Assembly: GCA_951230915.1 (NCBI GenBank)
Contig: OX579640.1
Location: 25,316,981 to 25,380,980 of the forward strand
DNA from: Antitrichia curtipendula
Taxonomy: Eukaryota > Streptophyta > Bryopsida > Hypnales > Leucodontaceae
DNA length: 64,000 bases
Reading direction: 5' to 3'
How positions within the stretch are numbered: the first letter of the stretch is position 1; each line of letters begins with the position of its first letter. Position numbers and translations under genes: made by a program. This document shows, in pieces, positions 11,205-22,509 of this stretch. A model generated the notes under the pieces. The model saw only the letters and a program-made list of their open reading frames with translations, was not told the DNA's origin and searched no databases.

Positions 11205-12769
11205 AGCCATCCCTCAAAATTTTAAAAATTAAAAAAAAATAGAATTTAAAATTAAAAAATTCTTATCATGTCTCTTTTGGGGAGACCAAGGTTGACATTG
11301 TAGGATTAATTTTATTCCCAAAGTTTTGATCACTTTTGGCAAATGTAAAAAATATCAAGGTAGAACTTGAACCATTGTCATCTTCTTCTTATTTGTTAGA
11401 CCTATAGAATATAGATATTTAAATAGTGTTTTTTTGTTTTTTAATGTAGTTTAAATCGTAAAGTGATGCAACTCATATGATACAATGGGATATTGAAAGT
11501 GAAATTGTCTATTGAAGAAAAAAATGGTGGTTTTGATATAGTTGACATTCATTGGCCAAGCTCCAATAATTGTCGAACACTTTAGAATGATGGTTTTGGA
11601 GTAATTGGTATAATGGTATAGAGTTTCAATTGAGCCAAAATAGAATAAGAATGGGCAATGGTTGTTGGCCTACTACTATCATTTCTAATGGAAAGTTAAA
11701 TGTTTAGGGTTTGACTACCTCTAATATGCAAGATTTATAGATTTTTGAATAGTATTTATTTGCAAGTTATGTGGAGGATATGGAATTCTTTTAGTTATTC
11801 TTTGCGTTTTAGGCACATGACTGGTAGAAATATATTCTCAAAATCTAACTTCTAGATTATTAATTTTAAAGTCTCAAAAGTCTTTAAAACCATAAAAATT
11901 ATATTATAACAAAATAAAAAATTTGCTAACTAAATAGCAAATGTATTTTCACAAATCCTAGAAAATAAACATTACAATATAGTAAATAACACCTATTCTA
12001 CTTAATATTTTGGCTTTATTGTCTCAATATCTAAAAAATAGAATACAAGTCAAATTATATCTGTAGCTTATAATATCAAAATAGTATTTTTTTATAAGTA
12101 ACCTCTATATTCCCATACTTTATAAATTAGTATAATTTTTTTTGTAAAGAAAAATTAATAGAAAGGATAGTTGAAACTATTGTTGTACGAGTTTGTGTAG
12201 AGATTTTATGAATGATATGTCCAACAAATTATTTTTTACAATAATTTTATTGCTTCACTTTCTTCTCAAATAAATGTATTGGCTAAATATGCATTTAAAA
12301 ATTACATTTGAGGTATTGCTTACACATACAAGTATTTGCACACATGCCCATCAAAGCCTAATATGTCCATACAACATTGATTACAATCATCATTCCCACC
12401 TTCAATTATGTCTTTATTTGCGTCTATTCAAAAAAACTAGCTAAACCATTAGATTTTTGAATTAGTTATTATCACTTGCATCCATTCAAAGATGTGTATC
12501 TAACAAAGTTGTACACAAAAAAGAATGAAAATCATCTACGTTTTGGAATGAACAAGGCCTATATGACCATTTACAAGTTTTTACTTAACTTTGGTGACCT
12601 TGTTGGATTAGCCCTACAAGGACATAATCCTAAACTAAGGTAATCAATAAAAAAATGATTAGATTTTTGGATGAATAGGGGCATGCTTTGTTTTTACAAT
12701 TTCCTTGAAAATCATTTATCAAATATTTTAATCCCTAAAAGACCAAGTGTTCATTCAACGTACGCAAAT

Positions 12770-13771
12770 TTGACTATACGGTTATGGGCTCCATCCTTTA
12801 GGGATTAATCCTTGGCATCTAATTACTAGATTAAACTTGTTATGGGAAAAAAGAACATAGAAAATTTTAGGGATGGTAAACAATGCTTGGATGTTGCTAT
12901 TGCTATTCAATTGGCATTGATTACTTCGCATGCTGCTTGCTAAACTTTCAAGCACTATGCTTCTAGGTCATTCAAGCATAATAATAGTTGAATCTTTGAT
13001 TGATGGAAACATAAATCCTAGAATACCAAGGATTAAAATTTGTCATTTTGATTGTCGAACACATTTTGAATTGCAAAGAATTAATGATTTTCATCTAATT
13101 TTGTGTGTAGATTTATTAATATTATGTTAAGATATTTTTTATTTTATTTTATTTTATATTATTTATTTTATCAAAAAAATGGTAAACCTATACAATATAT
13201 TTCAATGTTTTCATATATTTTTCCTTAGAAGTTGATTTGACATTCAAAACTATTTTTTTTACTTTTGCACAAATCTAATAGAGTGAGCCTTCTAAAGAGT
13301 AGTTTCAACTCTACTTGGAAATTTTAAAAAATCTCCAAAATGAACATTTTATTGAAGAAGTTTGCACTTTGCTTGAAATTCTTAAAACAATTTTGATAAA
13401 GAACATATTGGAGTTTGAAGTTGAGGATCTATTATCATGCTTCCAAATATAAAGTGACATGAAAAGTTGCTTTATATTTGAATATTCTACACTATAATGT
13501 AATCTTATTCTGAAAATTTTGGATTTTTGAATTTTTTAAGCATATTTTGTATTAGCTACAAAATTTCTTCAATTTTTCTTCAAAAATTAATGATAACTTG
13601 AAATTACAATAAAAAAATTCCAATTTTTATAACCTATATTAGACATGTAATTTCATCTTTGAAAAATAAAAATAAAAGATTTCATTCATAAATAATAAAA
13701 TAATGGAAGATATAGAGTAGAAGATTTTGAAGTTAGACTACACAGTTATGGACTATCCTTTAGGGATTAAT
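12770..13771 (+). repeat. Dispersed direct repeat pair
   Basis: About 40 bp at 12770-12812 (GACTATACGGTTATGG, then ATCCTTTAGGGATTAAT) recur at 13733-13771 with a few changes, about 965 bp apart. The CCTTTAGGGATTAA phrase also resembles the ends of the CCCCTAAA MITE family, and an inverted AATCCCTAAA lies at 12730. This may be a decayed or partly duplicated element. Confidence 0.4.
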
Positions 13772-14297
13772 ATCATCTAACTTCCATGTATTTCATAGCA
13801 TATAAAAGTTGATGGAATTAGATTCTTAATTGAAAGCAAATGCCAAGAAAACAATGCAAAGAAGTTATTTGAGAACATCGATGAATTAAATCATTGACAT
13901 GATCACAAAAAGTTGAACACAATCAAGTATGAAAAGTACAATAGTGTCCTAACATGAAGAAAATATTTAGGTTTAATCATTGATAGTATGCTTCATATAA
14001 GGGTGCTTGTCTAAGCCCCTAGACTAACATGAACTATTAAATGCAACTTATAGTAAAAAAAGAGCAAGAGATAAATGTGAATCTACTACATTTAGCTTGT
14101 AATACAATATGGATAAGTCATAACCTACTAATGTCTTGTAGGATAACTACACAATACAAAAAATTAGAGAAAGCAACTACACATAGGATAATTTAGTCCA
14201 TGCATATATCAAATGATCATTGAAGGTTTCAAGATATACAATGATCCCTAAAGGTTTCAAAAATATGCTCTACATTTAATTGGTGATTGTCAACCAA

Positions 14298-17015
14298 TCA
14301 CCAATAATCTTTACAAGAACAATATCCATCTCGGAAGTGATGAAAGCGATTTGCATCTCTTACAACAATCTCTCTTCTAGACACTTTGGAGATTAATTTG
14401 GTTGCTGTATGACAATCTGAACACACCCGAAGATTCTTGTAAATATGTACCGGTTTACTATTTGGGGTGTGAATAAGTCCATATGCAATAGCCAACTTCT
14501 CACTATGAGAGCAAAGCGAAAACTCCTTATCATTCTCATCAACATCATGCAACACAAGCCGGGTATCTGGAAGGTACCCTTCAGCTTTGATTTCCTCATT
14601 CAATCTGCTCAGCTCCGCATATATCTCCTTCGTTTCTGGGTGAGATGTATCCCCTACAACAAAGGCATGGATCTTCTTATCAACTTCAATCCAGCTACGC
14701 CCCGGTTCCTTGCGTATACCTCTCTCGTGCATCGCATCCCGCACCAAAGATACCTTCTCCCACTTCCCAGATGCAGCATAGATGTTGGAGAGGATCACGT
14801 ACGTAGAGGCATCCCTGGGTTCCAACTTCAAACGCTCTTTAGCCGCAAGTTCACCCAACTCCACATTACCATAAGATCTACAAGCACCGAGCAAGGCTCC
14901 CCAAGTTGCTTCAACTGGTTCAACTGGCATATTATCAATCAAGAGATTTGCTTCTTCCAGGAGCCCAGCCCGGCCAAGAATATCCACCATGCAGGTCCAA
15001 TGGACCACACTGGCATCGATGCCATAATCTTGCGACATAGCCAGGAAGAGTCGACGCCCTTCGTCAACAAGGCCTGCATGACTACAGGCCGATAACAATG
15101 CCACAAATGAGTACCCATCAGGCTTCACACCGGCTGCTATCATATTCCTGAAGACTTCTAGAGCTTCAAACCCACATCCATGTTGCGCAAGTCCACCAAT
15201 CATCACGTTCCAGCTAATCAAGTCCCGTTCTCCCATTCTGTCAAAAACCAGTCGAGCATCATCGATACTGCCACACTTCGCATACATGTGGACCAGCGCA
15301 TTACCCACACGCACATCCAACTCAAATCCAGCTTCACGGGCCTCGCTATGAACCTCCCTTACCCACTTTAAAGTCCCTGCGCTTGCACATGCATTCAGGA
15401 TACTCGCATATGTAAATGCGTCTGGTTTGAGACCTTCCTGTTTCATTCGGAGAAAAAGTTCGAATGCTTCCTCACCACAACCACATTCTGCATATGCTCC
15501 AATCATCACATTCCATGAAATTACATCCCGTTCCTCCATTCTGTCAAAAGTCAGTCGCGCATCATCGATACTGCCACACTTCGCATACATGTGGACGAGC
15601 GCGTTGCCCACACGCACATCCAACTCAAATCCAGCTTCACGAAAATGGCAATGAACCTCCCTCACCCACTCCAAAGCCCCCGCGCTTGCACAGGCATTCA
15701 AGATGCTCATATAAGTGATTGCAGTTGGTTTGAAGCCTTCCCGTTTCATTCGGAGGAAAAGTTCGAATGCTTCAGACCCAAGTCCATGTTGCGCAAGTCC
15801 ACCAATCATAACATTCCAAGTAATCACGTCCCGTTCCTCCATTTTGTCAAAAAATAGTCGCGCATCATCGATACTGCCACACTTCGCATACATGTGGATG
15901 AGCGCGTTGCCCACACGCACATCCAACTCAAATCCAGCTTCACGAGAATGGCAATGAACCTCCCTCACCCACTCCAAAGCCCCCGCGCTTGCACAGGCAT
16001 TCAGGATGCTCATATAAGTGATTGCAGTTGGTTTGAAGCCTTCCCGTTTCATTCGGAGGAAAAGTCGATATGCTTCCTCACCACAACCACATTCTGCATA
16101 TGCTCCAATCATCGCATTCCAAGTAATCACGTCCCGTTCCTCCATTTTTTCAAAAGCCAGTCGCGCATCATCGATACTGCCACACTTTGCATACATGTGG
16201 ACCAGCGCGTTGCCCACACGCACATCTGACTCAAATCCCGCTTCATGGGCATGCCTGTGAACCTCCTTCACCCATTTCAAAGCCCCCGCGCTAGCACATG
16301 CATTCAGGATGCTCATATACGTGATTGCGTCTGGTTTGAAGCCTTCCCGTTTCATTCGGAGAAATAGTCGATATGCTTCCTCACCACAACCACTTTCGGC
16401 ATATGCTCCAATCATCACATTCCAAGTAATCACATTGCGACTCACCAACTTATCAAAAGTGTTCCTTGCCTCCTTTATGTTCCCACACTTTGCATACATT
16501 TTAAGGAGCGAAGTCCCCACACGAACATCAGATTCAAACCCCCCCTCTCTGATATATGCATGAACTTCCTCACCCCACTTTAAAGCTGATGGGCTCCCAC
16601 ATGCCTTCAGGATGCTCAAGTAAGTAACTGCATTAGGTTGCATACCTTCTTTTCGCATTTGATTGAAAACTTCCATGGCATCTTTCGCAGAACTGTGCTG
16701 AGCAAAACCTCCAATCATGACGTTCCAACTAATAACATCCTTCTTCACAAGTTCAGCAAACACTCTATATGCATCCTCCAGTCTCCCACATCGTATGTAT
16801 GCACTCAATAGGCCGTTTGCCACATATATATTCTGCTGCATTCCACTCTCAATGACGCACTCCTGGACCTGCTTGACTGCTTTAAGGTCTTCATGTCCCA
16901 CGCACCGATTCAGAACTGCAGTATACATGTACGAGTCTATAGCAACGCCATGTTGTAGTCGGTTCTTCAAAACATCAATTGCTTCACTCGTGGTTTTTGC
17001 GCATTGCATGTGCAT
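14298..17015 (-). CDS. PPR protein, PLS class with E and DYW domains
   Basis: A single intronless frame of about 905 codons. The first in-frame ATG is at 17015, and the frame is open a little further upstream without an ATG. Two short N-terminal repeats are followed by a tandem array of PPR P, L and S motifs (for example HMYAKCGSIDDAR, ERDVITWNVMIG and FLRMKREGFKPTAITYMSI), then an E domain. It ends in a complete DYW domain with the cytidine-deaminase-like signature HSEKLA, CSDCH and a terminal KDYW. Such proteins bind organellar transcripts and carry out C-to-U editing. Zinc ligands and the catalytic Glu are all present and there is no internal stop, so the gene is probably functional. No clear presequence is visible at the chosen start, so an upstream exon may encode the organelle-targeting peptide. 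Confidence 0.93.
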   Translation of the reverse strand: MHMQCAKTTSEAIDVLKNRLQHGVAIDSYMYTAVLNRCVGHEDLKAVKQVQECVIESGMQQNIYVANGLLSAYIRCGRLEDAYRVFAELVKKDVISWNVMIGGFAQHSSAKDAMEVFNQMRKEGMQPNAVTYLSILKACGSPSALKWGEEVHAYIREGGFESDVRVGTSLLKMYAKCGNIKEARNTFDKLVSRNVITWNVMIGAYAESGCGEEAYRLFLRMKREGFKPDAITYMSILNACASAGALKWVKEVHRHAHEAGFESDVRVGNALVHMYAKCGSIDDARLAFEKMEERDVITWNAMIGAYAECGCGEEAYRLFLRMKREGFKPTAITYMSILNACASAGALEWVREVHCHSREAGFELDVRVGNALIHMYAKCGSIDDARLFFDKMEERDVITWNVMIGGLAQHGLGSEAFELFLRMKREGFKPTAITYMSILNACASAGALEWVREVHCHFREAGFELDVRVGNALVHMYAKCGSIDDARLTFDRMEERDVISWNVMIGAYAECGCGEEAFELFLRMKQEGLKPDAFTYASILNACASAGTLKWVREVHSEAREAGFELDVRVGNALVHMYAKCGSIDDARLVFDRMGERDLISWNVMIGGLAQHGCGFEALEVFRNMIAAGVKPDGYSFVALLSACSHAGLVDEGRRLFLAMSQDYGIDASVVHWTCMVDILGRAGLLEEANLLIDNMPVEPVEATWGALLGACRSYGNVELGELAAKERLKLEPRDASTYVILSNIYAASGKWEKVSLVRDAMHERGIRKEPGRSWIEVDKKIHAFVVGDTSHPETKEIYAELSRLNEEIKAEGYLPDTRLVLHDVDENDKEFSLCSHSEKLAIAYGLIHTPNSKPVHIYKNLRVCSDCHTATKLISKVSRREIVVRDANRFHHFRDGYCSCKDYW
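15281..16492 (-). repeat. Exact 303-bp tandem repeats inside the PPR gene
   Basis: The phrase CATACATGTG recurs at 15281, 15584, 15887 and 16190, spacings of exactly 303 bp (101 codons, one P-L-S triplet). The central units differ by only a few bases, mostly at positions expected to face RNA, which suggests recent unequal crossover or gene conversion. Confidence 0.9.
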
Positions 17016-17446
17016 GTTGCCACCGCCAACTTGAACAGTTTGCTTTGACTCCCTTGCACGAGTGGGCAAAGTGATTCTTCTTCCACAATTGCCCTTGGAT
17101 AACCTGACCCATCAATACACTCTTAATAAGAAAAAACTTCATAATGTGAAAATCTTGCTCAATCAATTTACACATACTTGGATGCATCTATGCAGTCTTT
17201 AAATCTGTTACACGCACAATATTTCTCGACATCATTGCACTTTAAAGGCACCTAATAAACACTCACACAGTAAATATCACAAAGCAATGAAGAGAAGAAT
17301 GTCGCTCAAACCAAATCATCAAACTGACTCAACTCACAAGTTTCACGCTACAACTAACAAAAGAAATTACAATTTGTGGGTTTGACATCCACCACCTCCA
17401 ATATGTAAGCTTCATCTATAGCAAAGTTATTTGCATTTGTTTCTTG

Positions 17447-18237
17447 TCACGAAGGGAGACTACTCACGGTATGCCAATACCTATTTGGGTGATCAATCTT
17501 TTGAGAATAACTGGTAGGATAACCAACATGAGATGGTAATTTGGTTAAGATCAGCAATTTGAGCATCGCCTTCACCCAAGGTGGGGTTGACCAACCATCT
17601 ACCCAAAGCACTTTCTTTGTCACCTTGTGTTTATAGTCAGGTGATTTGGGATTCATCTATAGGCAACACAACCCACGATCCAATAAGGGAAACCAATCAA
17701 GGAATATAAGTTCTTAAACATTGGAGTGATCCAATTAGCCTTCACTCCATTCCAAAACAAGCTCAGAATGTAATACGCTTCTCGTTCACCAGAGCGCCCA
17801 GGACCTTCTACAAGCAATAAATAACCCTCTCATTTTTTTTTGCAACTTTCTAACATCAACTAACTGGTAGTCTAGTGATATTCCTAGTGATACCTTGTAA
17901 AATCTGTTGTCCCACCACTGCAAAGGGTCCGCAAAATACTCCTCCCAATCTTCAACTGTCTGTACTTCGCCGGATTCAACTGAAACATACTTCATATATG
18001 TCAGTCACATTCTTTTCTGAGAAACAAACAGCATCCACTTCTTTCCATGAGAACGACCATCTGATACATACCTGAAGCATTGGTACTCATAGACGGTCTT
18101 CTCCAAACTGATGACGATGAAAACCTAATTGCTTCGCTGCTTCGTCCTCCATGGGAGGCTGAGACCAATAACAAAGAAGGGTGTATATGACATGGAGAAT
18201 TCGAAAGTGAGATCACACAGGCATCCTGGTCACACAA
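17447..18237 (-). CDS. Small PDF-motif protein (OSB-like), three exons
   Basis: On the minus strand, a first exon (18237-18072) encodes a Ser/Arg-rich stretch resembling an organelle transit peptide (RFSSSSVWRRPSMSTNAS) and ends in a consensus donor CAG|GTATGT, phase 1. Exon 2 (17979-17894) enters in phase 1 after TTTCAG, reads WEEYFADPLQWWDNRFYK and leaves at AAG|GTATCA in phase 0. Exon 3 (17656-17447) enters after CTATAG and reads NPKSPDYKHK and LWVDGWSTPPWVKAML before a TGA. Together exons 2 and 3 form the PDF motif (WWDNR, PD[FY]KHK, PPWV) known from plant organellar single-stranded DNA-binding (OSB) proteins. In that family the motif follows an OB fold, which is not visible here. The phases match at both junctions. 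The first exon is the least certain. Confidence 0.65.
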
Positions 18238-20837
18238 ATCCCCAAAACTGCGTCAAAAAACACATTTACTATTTTCGGTAGCAGTTTGAGCATAACATAC
18301 TCGTCGGTATTAAACATTTACTATTTGCCGTTCAACTGACCAAGTTCAATTTCTGTAAGTCGGGGGAAGGGTAACACCATATTTATCAAATATACTACTG
18401 TCAAGGAACCTAAAAATATATTGGACACAGATGTTACCATCATGACCACAGTGGTTCAGTTGACACAAGTCACAAGTCATCCACTACTTCTGTACAACAG
18501 GTGAATGGCCACAAGTCAACAGTCACTCACCTGTGCACCAGCTCCAAGCACCAAATAGATTCTCGTATGTTGCCTACGATGCAATAAAAGGTGCAGGAAT
18601 GCAGACATTTTGCGGTTCGGTACCTACAAACTTCAAAAGATTCCTCTGCAGCAACAGAGTAACATCACATATAGAAATCTAACTTCTTGTCTAGAGAAAG
18701 AACATGAATAAATCTCCTCAAGTCCTCGCCCCCTTTCAAGTGTAAGGCCTCTGCCAGTTCAAAACAGACCCTTCTCTAAGTGCATATAGTGTCCGAAACC
18801 TTGAGTAAAAGTTAAGAAAGTACTATATAAGTATCAATCAGCTAGTTCAACTGAGTTCGCTCTCTTATCCAAATTTCTAAACCTCCAGGCAGGAAGAGAA
18901 ACATTCTAGTTTGGTTAACCAAACGCAACCTCAACATCAACAACGTCCAATGTACACACCAAGCTTCAAAAATCGACTTAAACGTAGACACAAAGTTTCA
19001 TGTATGACTGTCTATTTCTTCAAGTCTGCTCAATTACATCCGTTCCTTCTCTGATTTTATTGCTCCTTTGCCTTCAGCATCAATAATTTCCAATGTACGC
19101 CACTTCCAGATATCGATTAGGAGTTCACTTCACTCCACACACAAAGTTTCATGTATGAATCTGTCTCTTCAAATCTTCCACTCCCCTTCTACTGTATATG
19201 ATCTATTTCTGTTTTGCAAAACCCCTCACAAATTACTAAACCCTCGGTGTCCGGAGAGAAAAAATACTCTACAGTTCTCTGCAGCAACAACCACCAACTT
19301 GCAACTGCGTCTGCTCTACCCACCAAATTGCCAAACCCTAACTAGTTCTAGTCTAAATCACCCTCAACAGCTTGACATGAACAGCACCCGATATATGCAA
19401 CAAGTTCTGTCACCTAACTTCACTCTGACCTCAATCTATTACACATGAATCAATCCCTGCGAGTTCTTGAGCTACCTTTCAACTGTGTCTGTTCCCATCT
19501 CCAAATTGATAAACCCTAACTTGAGAAAGAAAAGCACCCTCGAATCATAGGATCAGGTCCATAGGATCAACAGCCAATGCAACCTCGACTTCAACCTAAA
19601 CACAAAGTATCATACAAGAATCGCTCCCCTCGAGTTTTTCAGCCACCTTCCAACTCTATCCGTGCTTCCGTCCGAATTGCTAAACCCTAGTCGAGCAAAC
19701 CTCCAAGCAGGGAGAGCACCCACAACACTCACAACTCTCAGCATATGCAAAGAGCTTCAAAATTTGACTATGCTGCAGAGAAGGTATCATATGTGAGGAT
19801 TTATGCTCTGAAATTTTCCTACTTCCTTGCAAAGGTTTACCTGGTAGTGGAGATTCAACGAGCGGATAAGTAAATCTGGTGCAGTAAGAGGACATGGCGA
19901 GACACCACATGTGCCAGCCTCAAGAGTCTACCTCAGGACCCGATTCCTACACTCAGGGTTGAGTAGTTCACCCGCACTTGGCACGGTGTTTCACGGGGCT
20001 GGTAATCTTGTTCAGGAGCCACGTGCAAGATAGTTGTTTTTGATGAAGGCTGACAAGTCGATTTCTAGGTTCCAAGGATCCTTTGAGTGACAACAGAATT
20101 GGAAGTCCTAAAAATCCACGGTCTGAGGAATCCTGTTCCCCACTCAAACTAGCGCCTGGCCAGCTACAACACCATGGACCCCTGCCTACAAAAGTTTCGA
20201 GAATCCTCTAACTCCTCAATATTCTGTTCTTCAATGCTCCTTCCCCAGGAGGTCCAAGCCGAAACCCTAGTCAAGAACACCTTCGACCAAATTCACGCAA
20301 GCTGAGAAACGAGGTCTAATCGGCCGAGCGATAAAAGACCACATTCTCTGCGACAAATATCAAGCATGTTGAATTAAATTCAAATGTGCCAAGATACTCA
20401 ACTCGTCATCATCAGACAGAGTTCTTCAAACTACAATAGCTCCCTTCTAGAAAATCGGTGGTTGATGACGACGGGACTCTACGAAAGAATCGAGACACGA
20501 CGACGAAACAAATTCCGAGTCAGAAACCAGTGAATTCGTCTGATTCAATCCGCACTATTGTAGCCCTGTGCCGCAGGTCGAAAGTAAGAGATGATTTAAT
20601 TTAACTTTTAATTCAAATTAACTCAAAAATCTATCACTTTCACACTGTAGATCCAAACTTCACGAAACAAAGTTTGTGCACCCCTCCTCACAAAGAGCTT
20701 TCTAATAGTACAAAGAACACGACGAAAGATGAAAGGACACATGGTTGTACAGATCTCACTGTGACAAACAAAACAAAATAAAGAAATAGTCTAGTCTATA
20801 CATTAATTTAGATTGGATTTCTTTGTTTTGATTTGTT
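18238..20837. other. Non-coding stretch with degenerate repeats
   Basis: No gene is recognised. The phrase CACAAAGTTTCATGTATGA occurs at about 18990 and 19139 and, changed, near 19600. AAACCCTA-type phrases recur at 19330, 19510 and 19685. The stretch therefore looks like a degenerate duplication of leader or intron sequence upstream of the two minus-strand organelle-protein genes. A minus-strand open segment at 19680-19910 with a possible donor near 19838 was considered but has no family signature. Confidence 0.4.
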
Positions 20838-22509
20838 TTGGTTTTGTTTTTTGTTTTTTTTGATAGGGTGAAATCTTCCAGCTACATTCTTGGTACCATC
20901 CAAAAAATTATATTGAGGAAGGGTACACGGGCTTTCTTTCGTGGCGTTTTGACTCACAACATATTACTTTGTTTTGTTTGTTATGGTGGGATCTCCAGAA
21001 CCGTTGGAAAGCTCTCTCCAAAGATGGGTGCACTGGATTTGTTTTGTGGCATTCCAACCTACAATGTAAAAGTTACGGATTTTTGAATTTTTTTAGAAAT
21101 TAAAAAACTAAAAATTATTTTTATTATTATTTTGGCTATGGCAAGGGCACATGGTATAATAGTCAATACATCTATACCTTAAATTAGTTGTTTTTTTGTT
21201 TAAAATGGGGTGCAAAATGAGAAGAGGGAGGCCTTTTATAATTTTCCAAGATCTCCTTCCCTTCTCAAATTACCTACAACTACCTATGGAAAATCAAATT
21301 AACTTTAACTATTTTTAATTAACTCTATCCTACTGTTGTAATTATTCTAATTTTTGGAGAAATGCTCCAAATGCCAAAAAAATTCTGCCATTGTCTTCAA
21401 AAGACCCCAATTAACATGGAGGATCCTTGACCCCCTATTTCCATACCATTTTGCAAGCCAAAACCATCAATTTGCAAACCAATGAAAAAGGTAGAAAATC
21501 CAAATGTTAGAGTTTATATTTTCTTAAGATTTTGATTAGCTTAGGTTGTTTGAAAGGTTTGAGAAAGTAAGTAAAAGTTCAAGTTAACTTCATTTGGACA
21601 TTTCCAACTCCTGGTATATAAATCAATTTGTTGTAAATCTTATAATTTTGTTAAAAGTTGTTGCTGGCACCGGTTTTGGTAGTTGTTGGTGTTGGAATGT
21701 CTTGAAATTTGATTGGACACTTATGTAGGTTAAAACACGCTATCTTATTTTTAGTAGAATTTTACCACTACCTAGATAATTTCTATGAATTTTGCAATGC
21801 TAGTAAATGCGGTTGACTTCCCATAGAGTCATCTTTTGCAATCTGAAAAAGAACAAAAAAGATTTAGTAGCTTCTAGAATCCTCCAAATGCTAAGTGCAA
21901 GATTACATTTTTACCTATCCGAAATGTAGGAGGTTCAAAATTCATACCTCCTGATTTAATTTCTTCAAGAAGGAATGAAACACCGAATTAGACATTCTTG
22001 CACTTGGCCAAGTGCAATGATTGTATGCAAAACTATTCACAAAAAATGTATTATCAAAAGCTTGAGTACCCCCTAGATTTTCAAGAGATCAATTTTTAAT
22101 TTCAGCATGCAATACTATCACTTCGAATGCAAACTCTCTATGAGGATGCAATTTCAGTTATTCCAAGAGAAATACGAGTCCAACACATAATATTTCTTCA
22201 TATCAGTCATTTGGTTTGGTCTCATGTATTAACATTCATGCTCAGCACTTTGCAATTACATTCATGTTATAATATTTACATGCGTTTACCATGTGTACAA
22301 CAATATTCACTACAATTTTTAGAATATTTATTTATAAATCCAGAATGACATTGAAGGTTTAGCAACTACCTTCACATTTTTTAATTATGTGCTCACACCA
22401 ATCAAAAACCATACAATTATTCAAACATCTTTATAGTCTTTCAAAACTAGTACACAAGGTCTATACTTTCACACACCGTATTCTACCATCACACGTACTA
22501 CTATGTCTC
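20838..22509. other. AT-rich spacer, nothing recognised
   Basis: Only short, AT-driven open frames occur on either strand. There are no inverted repeats, splice-site pairs or domain-like peptides that can be supported. Confidence 0.5.

Larger units (their letters stand above)
8240..14297. other. AT-rich spacer without genes
   Basis: No open frame here has protein-like composition. The stretch holds the TTAA-flanked MITE, a 1.3-kb inverted-repeat element, a 63-bp tandem repeat and a dispersed direct repeat, which are listed separately. The remainder is AT-rich sequence with homopolymer runs and nothing else recognised. Confidence 0.6.

Noticed and set aside
14445..17034. Several 60-216-codon frames opposite the PPR gene
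   Set aside because: They mirror the PPR repeats on the other strand and recur with the same 303-bp period, so they are shadows of the real gene.
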